Below are positions 18,551-28,475 of a stretch of DNA of 64,000 nt, one piece after another; position 1 is the first letter of the stretch; each line of letters begins with the position of its first letter. The position numbers were made by a program, and so were the translations under genes. Origin of the DNA: Variovorax paradoxus NBRC 15149 (GTDB lineage Bacteria; Pseudomonadota; Gammaproteobacteria; Burkholderiales; Burkholderiaceae_C); the NCBI RefSeq assembly GCF_001591365.1, contig NZ_BCUT01000001.1, positions 1,054,001-1,118,000 of the forward strand, given 5' to 3'. The notes beneath the pieces are model-generated. The model was not told the origin of the DNA. It saw only the letters and a list, made by a program, of their open reading frames with translations, and did not search any database.

Positions 18551-19486
18551 ATGGGCTACATCCTCAGGCGATTTCTCTCGACGCTGCCGGTGATGGCAGT
18601 GGTGGCGGTGGTGGTGTTCCTGCTGATCCACCTGTCGCCGGGCGACCCGGCGGCGCTGATCGCGGGCGACCTGGCCTCCGTCGAAGATATCGAGAAGCTG
18701 CGCGCCGCGCTGGGACTGAACCTGCCGCTGTGGCAGCAGTTCGCGATCTGGCTCGGCAAGCTCTTCACGGGCGACCTCGGCACCTCGATCTTCACGCAGG
18801 TGCCGGTGGCGCAGCTGCTCGCGCAGCGGCTGGAGCCCACGGTGTCGATCGCGGTGCTGACCATGGCGCTCACGCTGGTGCTGGCGGTGCCGCTGGGCAC
18901 GCTCGCGGCCTACCGCGCGGGCAGCTGGATCGACCGGCTCGTGATGCTGTTCGCGGTGCTCGCGTTCTCGGTGCCGGTGTTCCTGGTGGGCTACCTGCTG
19001 ATCTACGCTTTTGCGATCCAGCTGCCGTGGTTTCCGGTGCAAGGCTACGTGCGCTTTTCCGACAGCCCTGGGCAGTGGCTGCGCGGCCTGGTGCTGCCCT
19101 GCGTGAACCTCGCGCTGGTGTACATCGCGCTCGTCACACGCATGACGCGCGCCACCGTGCTCGAGGTGCTGCATGAAGACTACATCCGCACCGCGCGCGC
19201 CAAGGGCCTGGGCGTGCTGCCGGTGCTGGGCCATGCGCTGCGCAACGCGGCCATTCCCATCGCCACCACGGTGGGCGTGGGCATCGCCCTGTTGATCGGC
19301 GGCGTGGTGGTGACGGAGACGGTGTTCGCCATTCCGGGCGTGGGCCGCCTCGTGATCGATTCGGTGCAGCGCCACGACTACCCGGTGATCCAGAGCGTGC
19401 TGCTGCTGTCGGCCGGCGTGTACGTGCTGATCAACCTGCTGATCGACCTGAGCTACCGCTTGTTCGATCCGCGCATCACGTACTAG
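18551..19486 (+). CDS. ABC transporter permease, DppB-like
   Basis: 311-residue inner-membrane permease with six predicted helices. It starts with MGYILRRFLSTLPVM and contains HLSPGDPA, and carries the EAA-type coupling loop (HEDYIRTARAKGLG at about residues 209-222). It forms the membrane channel with the DppC-like partner 8 nt downstream. It is the second component of the peptide importer in this operon. Confidence 0.92.
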   Translation: MGYILRRFLSTLPVMAVVAVVVFLLIHLSPGDPAALIAGDLASVEDIEKLRAALGLNLPLWQQFAIWLGKLFTGDLGTSIFTQVPVAQLLAQRLEPTVSIAVLTMALTLVLAVPLGTLAAYRAGSWIDRLVMLFAVLAFSVPVFLVGYLLIYAFAIQLPWFPVQGYVRFSDSPGQWLRGLVLPCVNLALVYIALVTRMTRATVLEVLHEDYIRTARAKGLGVLPVLGHALRNAAIPIATTVGVGIALLIGGVVVTETVFAIPGVGRLVIDSVQRHDYPVIQSVLLLSAGVYVLINLLIDLSYRLFDPRITY

Positions 19487-19494
19487 ATGTCCTC

Positions 19495-20412
19495 ATGTCC
19501 ACCGTACTTCCGATGAGTGAACTTCCACCACCCGTTGCCACCGCCGCGCCCGTGGCCATGGCCGACGAAGCGCCCTTCGTGCCGCCGCGCTGGCGCTGGG
19601 TGCGCAAGCATCCGACGCTGATCGTCGGCGGGCTGCTGCTGGTGGCAGTGGCCGCCGTCTCCATCGGCGCGCCCTGGATCGCCACCTTCGATCCGCAGGA
19701 CATCGATCCGCTCGCGCGCATGCAGCCGCCCTCGGCCGAGCACCTGTTCGGCACCGATGCGCTCGGCCGCGACGTGTTCAGCCGCGCCGTGTGGGGCGGG
19801 CAGGTGTCGATGATCGTCGGCGCCTCGGTTGCGCTGCTCGCCACCTTCTTCGGCGTATTGATCGGCCTTTTCGCGGGCTTCGTGCGCTGGGCCGACGGGC
19901 CGGTGATGCGCGTGATGGACGGGCTCATGGCCATTCCCGGCATCCTGCTGGCCATTGCGCTCATGGCGGTGACGCGCGCCAGCCTCACGACGGTGATCGT
20001 CGCCATCACGGTGCCGGAGATCCCGCGCGTGGTGCGGCTGGTGCGCTCGCTCGCGCTCACCCTGCGCGAGCAGCTGTATGTCGAGGCCGCGCATGCGGTC
20101 GGTACGCGCTTGCCGGTGATCCTGCTGCGCCACGTGCTGCCCAACATGGTGGCGCCCTTGATCGTGCAGTCGACCTTCGTGGCCGCCGCCGCGGTGCTGA
20201 CCGAAGCGGCGCTTTCCTTCCTTGGCGTGGGCGTGCCGGCGCAGACGCCGAGCTGGGGCAACATGATGGCCGAGGGCCGCAACTTCGTGGCGGTGGCGTT
20301 CCACATCATCCTGTACCCGGGCCTGCTGCTGGCGGCCACGGTGCTGGCAATCAACCTGCTGGGCGACGGCCTGCGCGATGCGCTCGACCCGCGCCTGGCG
20401 CGGCAGCTGTGA
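19495..20412 (+). CDS. ABC transporter permease, DppC-like
   Basis: 305-residue permease. A soluble N-terminus with an Ala/Pro-rich run precedes the first helix ([19 protein letters not shown]). [20 protein letters not shown] is the hallmark of DppC/OppC proteins, and the coupling loop is [14 protein letters not shown]. An in-frame ATG 15 bases downstream (19510 region) could also be the start. It pairs with the DppB-like permease. Confidence 0.92.
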   Translation: MSTVLPMSELPPPVATAAPVAMADEAPFVPPRWRWVRKHPTLIVGGLLLVAVAAVSIGAPWIATFDPQDIDPLARMQPPSAEHLFGTDALGRDVFSRAVWGGQVSMIVGASVALLATFFGVLIGLFAGFVRWADGPVMRVMDGLMAIPGILLAIALMAVTRASLTTVIVAITVPEIPRVVRLVRSLALTLREQLYVEAAHAVGTRLPVILLRHVLPNMVAPLIVQSTFVAAAAVLTEAALSFLGVGVPAQTPSWGNMMAEGRNFVAVAFHIILYPGLLLAATVLAINLLGDGLRDALDPRLARQL

Positions 20413-20420
20413 GGCCCGCC

Positions 20421-21445
<1,025 letters not shown>

Positions 21446-21449
<4 letters not shown>

Positions 21450-22444
21450 CGACGACAACCACAGCCCCGCTGCTCCAGGTGCGCAACCTGCGCAAGCACT
21501 ACCTCTCGCCCAAGCGCTGGCTGCGGCCGGCCAGGCCCGCGATCCAGGCGGTCGACGGCGTCTCGTTCTCGGTGGCGCGCGGCGAAACGCTGTCGCTGGT
21601 CGGCGAATCGGGCTGCGGCAAGACGACCACCGCCAAGTCGGTGATGCGGCTGGTGGAGCCGACCTCGGGCTCGGTGGAGCTCGAAGGCGAGGAATTGCTG
21701 ACGCTCTCCGCCAACGAGATGCGGCTGCGCCGGCGCCAGCTGCAGATCATCTTCCAGGACCCGTATGCCTCGCTCAATCCGCGCCTCACGGCCGGCGACA
21801 TCGTGGCCGAGCCGATGCGCAACTTCAGCAGCTTCGGCACGGGCACGGCGGCCGAGCGGCGCGAACGCGTGCAGTGGCTGTTCTCGCGCGTGGGCCTCAG
21901 GCCCGAGGCGGCGAAGAAGTTTCCGCACGAGTTCTCGGGCGGCCAGCGGCAGCGTCTGGGCATTGCGCGCGCGCTGGCGCTCAACCCCAAGCTGATCGTC
22001 TGCGACGAGCCGGTGTCCGCGCTCGACGTGTCGGTGCAGGCGCAGGTGGTGAACCTGCTGATGGACCTGCAGGCCGAGTTCGGCATCGCCTACCTGTTCG
22101 TCGCGCACGATCTCGCGGTGGTGCGCCACATCAGCCACCGCGTGGCCGTGATGTACCTCGGCCACATCGTCGAGATCGCGGACCGGAACACGCTGTTTTC
22201 CGCGCCGCGGCATCCCTACACCGAGATCCTTCTTTCGGCCGTGCCCGTGCCCAATCCGCGCACACCGGCGTGCCGCATGCTGCTGCAGGGCGACCCGCCG
22301 AGTCCCGCCAACCCGCCGTCGGGCTGCCGCTTCCACACGCGCTGCCCGATGGCACAGGCGGTGTGCAAGGAACAGGTGCCCGAGTTGACGGAACGACCCT
22401 CGTCTTCCAATGGCGGGCATTGGGTGGCTTGCCACTTTCGCTGA
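21446..22444 (+). CDS. ABC transporter ATP-binding protein, DppF-like
   Basis: 332 residues: Walker [28 protein letters not shown], signature [15 protein letters not shown], Walker [13 protein letters not shown], and the C-terminal [15 protein letters not shown] cysteine motif. It forms the heterodimeric motor with the DppD-like subunit. It is the last transporter gene; a 330-bp repeat-bearing gap separates it from the D-aminoacylase. Confidence 0.93.
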
Positions 22445-22485
22445 GGTGGAGGTGTGGATGCCGCTTGTTCAGGGCGTTGCTCCCG

Positions 22486-22711
22486 CCGACGGGGTACCTT
22501 GCTCCGCGAATGTCCTCCGGCCTGCGGCCTCCCCCTTGATTTCGCTGCGCAAGGCACCCCATCAGCGGGTGCGTTGGACAGAGCAGTCGTCGATCAGCGG
22601 TACACCCAGAGCGTGCCCAGGTGCACAGGGCATCGGGTGCTCCCCGCAGCGAAATCAAGGAGGAGGCCGCAGGCCGGGGGACATTCGCGGAGGGGAGTAC
22701 CCGGTGGCCTG
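22486..22711. repeat. Long imperfect inverted repeat, dispersed-palindrome type
   Basis: The 328-bp gap between the last ABC gene and the D-aminoacylase holds arms at about 22486-22562 and 22630-22711. They share CTCCGCGAATGTC[C/T][C/T]CCGG, then CCTGCGGCCTC and CTTGATTTCGCTGCG in opposite orientation, with a spacer near 67 bp. The arms are about 75 bp with scattered mismatches. It resembles abundant intergenic repeats of Variovorax-type genomes. No T-tract follows, so it is not a plain terminator, but in RNA it would form a very large hairpin and may set downstream expression. Confidence 0.75.
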
Positions 22712-22772
22712 TGCACGCGCCCCGAACAAGAGCGCCCCAAACAAACGTCCTTGAAAACATGAAAGGCCTCGC

Positions 22773-24233
22773 ATGAGCACACTCAAAAACCACTACGACC
22801 TGCTGATCCGCGGCGGCACCGTGATCGACGGCACCAAGGCGCCGCGCTTCGAGGCCGACGTAGGCATTGCCCGCGGCCGCATCGCCGCCATCGGCAATCT
22901 TGCAGGCCACACCGCCGACCGGACGCTCGACGCCACCGGCCGCATTGTCGCGCCCGGCTTCATCGACTCGCACACGCACGACGACCAGGCCGTGCTGTCG
23001 CAGGCGCAGATGCCGTTCAAGGTGTCGCAGGGCGTGACCACCGTGATCGCGGGCAACTGCGGCATCAGCGCCGCGCCGCTGCGCGAAGACATGGAGCTGC
23101 CGATGCCGCTGAGCCTGCTCGAGTCGCCGGCCGCGGGACGCTTCACGAGCTTCGCGGCCTACCTCGATGCGCTGCGCGCCACGCCATCGTCCGTGAACGT
23201 GGCCGCGATGGTGGGGCACTCGACCCTGCGCGCCGTGGTCATGTCCGACCTCGACCGACCCGCCAACGACAGCGAGATTGCCGCCATGCAGGCCCTGGTC
23301 GAGGAAGCGATGCAGGCCGGCGCCATCGGCCTGTCGACCGGCACCTTCTACCCACCGGCCGTCAAGGCGACGACCGAGGAGATCATCGAGGTCGCCCGCC
23401 CGCTCAGCGCGCGCAAGGCGCTCTACGTGACGCACATGCGCGACGAGGCCGACCGCGTGATGGAGTCGCTCGAAGAAACCTTCCACATCGGCCGCGCGCT
23501 CGGCATTCCCGTGGTGGTGTCGCACCACAAGGTGCAGAACGCGCAGAACTTCGGCAAGAGCAAGGTCACGCTGCCCTTCATCAAGGAAGCGATGCGCCAC
23601 CAGTGCATCGGGCTCGACTGCTATCCCTACACGGCAGGCTCCACCATGATCCGCACCGACCGCGGCATGATGGACGGCCGCGTGCTGATTGCATCGAGCG
23701 TGCCGCACCCCGAATGCGCCGGGCGCGACCTGAAGGACATCGCGGTCGAATGGGGCGTGTCCGGCGAAGAGGCGGCCAAGCGGCTTTCGCCGGGCAGCGC
23801 GATCTATTTCATGATGGACGAGGACGACGTGCAGCGCATCCTCGCCTTCGAGGACACCATGATCGGCTCCGACGGCATTCCGCTCGGCGAGAAGCCGCAT
23901 CCGCGGCTATGGGGCACCTTCCCGCGCGTGCTGGGCCACTACAGCCGCGACGTCGGCCTGTTTCCGCTGGAGACGGCGGTGTGGAAGATGACCGGGCTCA
24001 CCGCGCGCAACTTCGGGCTGCACGAGCGCGGCGCGCTGAAGCCGGGCCACCATGCGGACGTGGTGATCTTCGATGCCCAGGCGGTGCGCGACACGGCCAG
24101 CTACGCGTCGCCGACCTTGCCGGCCGAAGGCATCGATGCGGTGATCGTGAACGGCGCCGTCACCTGGCAGCACGGCGCGCACAGCGGCGCGCGCAACGGG
24201 CAGGTGATCACGCGGCGCGACGCGAAGGCCTGA
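22773..24233 (+). CDS. N-acyl-D-amino-acid deacylase (D-aminoacylase)
   Basis: 486-residue amidohydrolase. The metal-binding HxH is in PGFIDSHTHDD (about residues 66-76); IRGGTVIDGTKAPRFEADVG at the start and ERGALKPGHHADVVIFD near the end match N-acyl-D-amino-acid deacylases and D-hydantoinase-like enzymes. Later metal ligands sit in YVTHMRDE and VVVSHHKV. It hydrolyses N-acyl-D-amino acids to free D-amino acids, which the FAD oxidase of the same locus could deaminate. It ends 6 nt before a convergent small gene. Confidence 0.9.
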   Translation: MSTLKNHYDLLIRGGTVIDGTKAPRFEADVGIARGRIAAIGNLAGHTADRTLDATGRIVAPGFIDSHTHDDQAVLSQAQMPFKVSQGVTTVIAGNCGISAAPLREDMELPMPLSLLESPAAGRFTSFAAYLDALRATPSSVNVAAMVGHSTLRAVVMSDLDRPANDSEIAAMQALVEEAMQAGAIGLSTGTFYPPAVKATTEEIIEVARPLSARKALYVTHMRDEADRVMESLEETFHIGRALGIPVVVSHHKVQNAQNFGKSKVTLPFIKEAMRHQCIGLDCYPYTAGSTMIRTDRGMMDGRVLIASSVPHPECAGRDLKDIAVEWGVSGEEAAKRLSPGSAIYFMMDEDDVQRILAFEDTMIGSDGIPLGEKPHPRLWGTFPRVLGHYSRDVGLFPLETAVWKMTGLTARNFGLHERGALKPGHHADVVIFDAQAVRDTASYASPTLPAEGIDAVIVNGAVTWQHGAHSGARNGQVITRRDAKA

Positions 24234-24239
24234 CGGGGA

Positions 24240-24452
24240 TCAGTCGGGGGCGTTCATCACGCGGTCGAACTCCTCGTCGGCCGGAACGTTGTCGGCGTCG
24301 AGCTCGCTCGCATCGGTGAGATCGATGCCGGTTTCCTCCGACAGGTCGTCGGAGATTTCGCTGTCGGTCTCCTCGAAGTCGTCGGCTGGCGTGTTGTCGT
24401 CGTCTTCGTCGGACGACGAGGCGGAACGCGCGGTGGCGTCGACGTGAATCAT
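24240..24452 (-). CDS. Small, highly acidic hypothetical protein
   Basis: 70 residues, very rich in Asp and Glu with Ser/Thr and hardly any basic or hydrophobic residues (SSDEDDDNTPADDFEETDSE is typical). It is probably intrinsically disordered. A good GAGGAG ribosome site stands 7 nt before the ATG, and the codon pattern fits the neighbours, so I believe it is translated. No family is recognised. A possible -10 TATAGG is upstream on the minus strand. It is convergent with the D-aminoacylase gene. Confidence 0.6.
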   Translation of the reverse strand: MIHVDATARSASSSDEDDDNTPADDFEETDSEISDDLSEETGIDLTDASELDADNVPADEEFDRVMNAPD

Positions 24453-24586
24453 GATCGGCTCCTCAGGCTGAATACGGAACGAACCCCTATAGTGCGCCTG
24501 TTTCGGCCATTCCGGTTCACCTCAGGCGCGGCGTCGGTGTCGGAAAGTTTCGCTGCACCGGCGCCGGCGGCCTGGCCGCCCTGCTC

Positions 24587-25510
24587 TCAGTCCTTGTGGA
24601 CGTGGCCATGTTCCCCGTGGCCTTCGTCCTGGCCATGGTCGCCGTGGCCGTGCTCGCCGTGCGCGAGCCGGCTCACCAGCGTGACCAGCGCGATGCCCAC
24701 CACCAGCCACACGATCTGCGCCGCGGTCTGCCGCGCGGGCAGCCGCTTCTGCAGCTGGGGAATCAGGTCGGCCAGCGCCACGTAGACGAAGCTGCTGCTG
24801 GCCAGCACCAGGAAGTACGGCAGCCAGCCGTGCAGCTGGTCGACCAGCCACCATCCCACGATGCCGCCGAGCATGGTCATGGTGCCGGCCAGCGACACCT
24901 TGACGAGCGCCGCGCGCTGGTTGGCCGAGCTCTGGCGCAGCACGACCAGGTCGCCGATGTGGTGCGGCACCTCGTGCGCCAGCACGGCCACGGCCGCCAC
25001 CAGGCCGAGGCGTATGTCCGCGATGAAGGCCGACGCAATCAGGATGCCGTCGCCGAAGCAGTGCACGCTGTCGCCGGTGAGCACGGCCCAGCCGCCGCCG
25101 GTGCGGGGCGCGTGGGCATGCGCATGGCCGTGGTGGTGGCCGTGGTCGTGGCCATGGCCGTGATCGCCGTGATCGCCGTGATCGCCGTGATGGTGCTCGT
25201 GCCCGTGGTGCCAGAGCTCGGCCTTGTCGAGCAGGAAGAAGAACACCAGGCCGAACAGCAGCACGCCGAACAGCAGCGCGGGCTCGATGCGGCTTTCGAA
25301 GGCTTCGGGCAACAGGTGCATGAACGCGGTGGCCAGCAGCGCGCCTGCGGCCAGGCTCAGCAGGTGCTGCGAATTCACGCCGCCCGAACCGTTGCGAACG
25401 CCCACGCGCAAGAGCAATGCGGCCAGCCACACGCTTCCGATGCCGGCCACCAGGGTCGCCGCGATGATCACTATCAAATTCATAGCTGCTTGCGCAATGT
25501 CGATGGGCAT
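24587..25510 (-). CDS. ZIP family divalent metal transporter
   Basis: About 307 residues with eight predicted helices. A histidine-rich cytoplasmic loop (residues about 100-137, many HGH/DHG units) and the core motifs HCFGDGILIASAFIADIRLG and AVLAHEVPHHIGD mark a zinc/iron permease of the ZIP family. The C-terminus is also His-rich. It imports or balances Zn2+/Fe2+ across the inner membrane. The start is uncertain: ATG 25510 or ATG 25483, the latter inside a dispersed repeat element. Confidence 0.9.
   Translation of the reverse strand: MPIDIAQAAMNLIVIIAATLVAGIGSVWLAALLLRVGVRNGSGGVNSQHLLSLAAGALLATAFMHLLPEAFESRIEPALLFGVLLFGLVFFFLLDKAELWHHGHEHHHGDHGDHGDHGHGHDHGHHHGHAHAHAPRTGGGWAVLTGDSVHCFGDGILIASAFIADIRLGLVAAVAVLAHEVPHHIGDLVVLRQSSANQRAALVKVSLAGTMTMLGGIVGWWLVDQLHGWLPYFLVLASSSFVYVALADLIPQLQKRLPARQTAAQIVWLVVGIALVTLVSRLAHGEHGHGDHGQDEGHGEHGHVHKD
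25162..25188. repeat. 9-bp tandem repeat in the ZIP His-rich loop
   Basis: Three exact copies of GATCGCCGT (plus strand), coding HGD/DHG units of the metal-binding loop. The copy number could vary by slippage without shifting the frame. Confidence 0.8.
25471..25500. repeat. GCTAT...ATAGC dispersed element, copy 1
   Basis: CTAT-CAAATTC-ATAG followed by CTGCTTGCGCA. Elements with this palindrome and the TGCTTGCGC tail are, to my knowledge, frequent between genes in Comamonadaceae. Here it overlaps the N-terminal codons of the ZIP transporter, unless translation starts at the ATG within it (25483). A related copy lies at 42490-42510. Confidence 0.55.
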
Positions 25511-25530
25511 CGATGCCCGATACCGTTCAT

Positions 25531-25563
25531 AAAAAGAGAAAAGGCCGTCACGGGGACGGCCTT
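25531..25563 (-). terminator. Rho-independent terminator of the dienelactone hydrolase gene
   Basis: On the minus strand a stem AAGGCCGTC/GACGGCCTT with a 5-nt loop is followed by TTCTCTTTTT. It starts 28 nt past the hydrolase stop. Confidence 0.85.
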
Positions 25564-25590
25564 CGGCGGAGGGTGGCTGCTGGCTGCCCG

Positions 25591-26490
25591 TCAGGCGACG
25601 CCATTGGCTTTGAACCAGGCCGTGGCGCGCTGCCATCCGTCTTCGGCCGCGCTCTTCACGTAGCTCGGGCGGTAGTCGGCATGGAACGCGTGGCCTGCTT
25701 CGGGATACACGACGAAGCTCGAAGCCTTGGCCGCCGGGGTTCCGGTGGCGAGGGCGGCTTTCATCTTATCAACCGTGTCAAGGGGGATGCCCTGGTCCTT
25801 GCCGCCGTAGAGGCCGAGCACCGGCGCCTGCAGGCTGGCCGCGACGTCGATCGGATGCCTGGGCGTGAGTTGGCTCGGCTGGCCGACCAGCCGGCCGTAC
25901 CAGGCCACGCCGGCCTTGACCTTGCCGGTGGCCGCGTAGAGCCACACGAAGCGCCCGCCCCAGCAGAAGCCGGTGATGCCCGCCTTGGCCACGTTGCCGC
26001 CGTTGGCCGCGGCGTACGCGAGCGCGCCGTCGAGGTCGGCCAGCACCTGCGCATCGGGCACCTTGCTCACGATGTCTGCCTGCAGCTTGGGAATGTCGGT
26101 GTAGCTCTTGGCATCGCCCTGGCGCGCATAGAGCTCGGGCGCAATGGCCAGGTAGCCGAGCTGGGCGAAGCGGCGGCAGGTGTCGGCGATGTATTCGTGC
26201 ACGCCGAAGATCTCCTGCACCACCAGGATCACGGGCAGGCCGGTCTTGCCGGCCGGCGCGGCCGTATAGGCCGGCACCTCGAAGCCATTGACGGTGTACT
26301 TGACGGGGCCGGCCTTCAGGCCTTCGGCCGAGGTGCTGATGGCAGTCTGCGCCACGACCGGCATGACCGCAGCCGCGTAGCCCACGCCAATGGCGGCCTT
26401 GAGCGCGGTGCGCCGCGTGGCGCCCTGCTCGGTGCTCTGGCCGGGACGAAGCGAATCGAAATCGGAACGGCTGTCGTCGCGAAGGGACAT
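25591..26490 (-). CDS. Dienelactone hydrolase family protein, Tat-exported
   Basis: 299 residues. The N-terminus has a twin-arginine-type sequence (ATRRTALKAAIGVGYAAAV), so export in folded form is likely. The alpha/beta hydrolase core has the Cys nucleophile in GFCWGG, Asp in YGGKDQGIP and His in AGHAFHAD, i.e. the Cys-Asp-His triad of dienelactone hydrolases. Substrates of this exported YghX-like branch are not well defined. GGAG lies before ATG 26490. It is monocistronic with its own terminator. Confidence 0.87.
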   Translation of the reverse strand: MSLRDDSRSDFDSLRPGQSTEQGATRRTALKAAIGVGYAAAVMPVVAQTAISTSAEGLKAGPVKYTVNGFEVPAYTAAPAGKTGLPVILVVQEIFGVHEYIADTCRRFAQLGYLAIAPELYARQGDAKSYTDIPKLQADIVSKVPDAQVLADLDGALAYAAANGGNVAKAGITGFCWGGRFVWLYAATGKVKAGVAWYGRLVGQPSQLTPRHPIDVAASLQAPVLGLYGGKDQGIPLDTVDKMKAALATGTPAAKASSFVVYPEAGHAFHADYRPSYVKSAAEDGWQRATAWFKANGVA

Positions 26491-26595
26491 GGGTAGGGCT
26501 CCAGTTGAATCGTCGGACAAGGACGGCATGCACGAAAAACGCACGCCGCAATGTAGGCGAAATCAGCCAGCCCCGTCTGCCGGCAGGGTTGCTTG

Positions 26596-27333
26596 CTAGT
26601 CGCGGTAGGCGCGGCGCGCCAGTGCGGCGGCCAGCACCTGTGCCGGGTCGACCAGGCTCAGCCCGGCCACGGCGGCCGAGCCCTGCAGCCCGAGCGGAAC
26701 CTCGGTGCAGCCCATGATGATGGTGACCGGCCCGTGGCGCTCTGCGAGCCGCAGCGCCACCTGAGAAAAACAGGCCTCGGCGAGCTGCATGTTGCCGGCC
26801 TTGACGCCGTCGAAGATGCCGCGCGTGATGATGCGGCGCTCCTCGGCCAGCGGCACATGGCAGTCGAGCCCCGCCTCGGCCAGCGCCTGTTCGTAGAGCC
26901 GCACGCGGTAGGTGCCTTCGGTGGCCATCAGCGCCACGCTGCCCGTGCCCTGCGCGGCCAGATGCAGCGCCACCTCGCGTGCCATGTGCAGCAACTCGAC
27001 CTGCGGAAAGCGTTCCTGCAGCCGGGCATGCCAGGCATGCGCGGTGTTGCAGGCAATGGCCACCGCCTGGCTGCCCAGCGCGGCAAGCCGCCCGAGCGCC
27101 TGCAGCATCGGCTCGAGCGGCTGGTGCGCGCCGTTCTCGGCCGAGCCCAGCGCATCGGTGCGGTCGGGCACCGGCACCTGCGCGAGCCAGTGCTCCGGAA
27201 AGGACTGGTCCCGCACCGGCTCCCCGCGCGCGCGCATCTGCTGCGCGCAGGCCTGCACGAACAGCCGGACGAAATCGGCTCCCGCCGCAGGGCCCATGCC
27301 GCCCAGGATGCCGACTACGTTCGTGGAAGCCAT
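26596..27333 (-). CDS. Aspartate/glutamate racemase family protein
   Basis: 245 residues. GILGGMGPAAGADFV opens the fold and the two catalytic cysteines are in IACNTAH and IMGCTEVPL, as in cofactor-independent Asp/Glu racemases. It interconverts L- and D-aspartate or -glutamate. It lies 19 nt downstream of a periplasmic amino-acid binding protein on the same strand and across from a divergent D-amino-acid dehydrogenase-like gene, which fits a D-amino acid utilisation cluster. Confidence 0.9.
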   Translation of the reverse strand: MASTNVVGILGGMGPAAGADFVRLFVQACAQQMRARGEPVRDQSFPEHWLAQVPVPDRTDALGSAENGAHQPLEPMLQALGRLAALGSQAVAIACNTAHAWHARLQERFPQVELLHMAREVALHLAAQGTGSVALMATEGTYRVRLYEQALAEAGLDCHVPLAEERRIITRGIFDGVKAGNMQLAEACFSQVALRLAERHGPVTIIMGCTEVPLGLQGSAAVAGLSLVDPAQVLAAALARRAYRD

Positions 27334-27352
27334 GGTCCGGTCCGTCCGTGGG

Positions 27353-28240
27353 TCAGGTCGCTGGCTTGTCGGAAGGCGCCTTGATGTTGTCCTTGAGCTG
27401 CTGGCTCATGGGCAGGTTCAGCGGCACGTTCTTCGGCGGGATCGGCGACATGAACCACTTGTTGTAGAGCTTCTCGAACTCGCCGCTCTTCATCATGCCG
27501 ATGAAGGTGTCGTCCACCAGCTTCTTGAAGGCCGGGTCGTCCTTGGGCAGCATGCAGGCATAGGGCTCGACCTGCAGCGGCTCGCCCACCACCTCGTAGT
27601 CGGCCGGGTTCTTGGCGTTGGCGATCAGGCCGAACAGCAGGATGTCGTCCATTGCAAACGCCACGGCGCGGTCGCTTTCCACGAGCAGGAAGGCATCGGC
27701 GTGGTCCTTGCCGAGCACGATGTCCATGTCGAGGTTCTTCTCGGTGTTGTACTTGCGCATGACCAGCGCATTGGTGGTGCCGGTGGTGCTGGCCACCGTC
27801 TTCTTGGCGAGGTCGGCGTAGTCCTTGATCTTCGAGGACTTCTTCACCAGCAGGCGCGTGCCGGTGTAGAAATGGTTCACGGCAAAGGCCACGTCCTTGC
27901 CGCGCGCGCTGTTGTTGGTGGTGGAGCCGCACTCCAGGTCGACGGTGCCGTTGGTGATGAGCGGAATGCGGTTCTGCGAGGTCACCGGCATCAGCTGCAC
28001 CTGCAGGCTGGGCTTGTTGAGCTTCTTCTTCACCGCCTCGACCACGGCGTTGGAGAGTTCGACCGAGAATCCGATCGGCTTGTTGGGGCCGTCCAGGTAG
28101 CTGAAGGGCACCGACGACTCGCGGTAGGCGAGCGTGATCTTGCCGGACTCGGCGATCTTGGCCAGCGTGTCGGCGGCCTGGACGCCCGTGGCGGTAAGCA
28201 GCACCACGGCAGCGGCAGCCATCAATGCGGAGAGTTTCAT
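27353..28240 (-). CDS. Amino-acid ABC transporter substrate-binding protein (GltI-like)
   Basis: 295 residues, SBP family 3. The signal peptide MKLSALMAAAAVVLLTATGVQA is followed by ADTLAKIAESGKITLAYRES. DLECGSTTNNSARGKDVAFA and the SSIPF-like VPFSYLDGP region resemble the glutamate/aspartate binding protein GltI. A GAAGAAGG ribosome site precedes ATG 28240. No permease or ATPase gene is next to it, so it must dock to a transporter encoded elsewhere or work with a duplicated system. It forms an operon with the racemase. Confidence 0.88.
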   Translation of the reverse strand: MKLSALMAAAAVVLLTATGVQAADTLAKIAESGKITLAYRESSVPFSYLDGPNKPIGFSVELSNAVVEAVKKKLNKPSLQVQLMPVTSQNRIPLITNGTVDLECGSTTNNSARGKDVAFAVNHFYTGTRLLVKKSSKIKDYADLAKKTVASTTGTTNALVMRKYNTEKNLDMDIVLGKDHADAFLLVESDRAVAFAMDDILLFGLIANAKNPADYEVVGEPLQVEPYACMLPKDDPAFKKLVDDTFIGMMKSGEFEKLYNKWFMSPIPPKNVPLNLPMSQQLKDNIKAPSDKPAT

Positions 28241-28323
28241 GCGAGCCTTCTTCAGGTTGGTTGAACAGAACAGCCAGTGTAAGAAGGAGTGACACATCGC
28301 GACAATTCCAAATGAACCCTAGG

Positions 28324-28342
28324 CCATACCCAAAGGTTATGG
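28324..28342. promoter_or_regulatory. LysR-type T-N11-A dyad between divergent genes
   Basis: CCATA-CCCAAAGGT-TATGG: perfect 5-bp arms containing ATA-N9-TAT, the T-N11-A form of LysR boxes. It lies between the divergent binding-protein/racemase operon and the DadA-like gene. The LysR gene at 29715 is the obvious candidate binder. A looser outer pair AACCC (28315-28319) and GGGTT (28341-28345) surrounds it. Confidence 0.55.
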
Positions 28343-28475
28343 GTTAAGGCAGGCGGACGGACGGGGCATGCGCTTTGGCTATGGGCCACCGCGCTTTTGG
28401 CATTTCCGGCCGGCGCGGCGCGCACCTACAGTCGATGCCGTCCCCTCTTCACTCCCTCTTCGGAAAGCTGCCTCC

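Noticed and set aside
25162..25188. Possible CRISPR-like repeats
   Set aside because: Contiguous 9-bp coding repeats without spacers; no CRISPR array is seen anywhere in the window.
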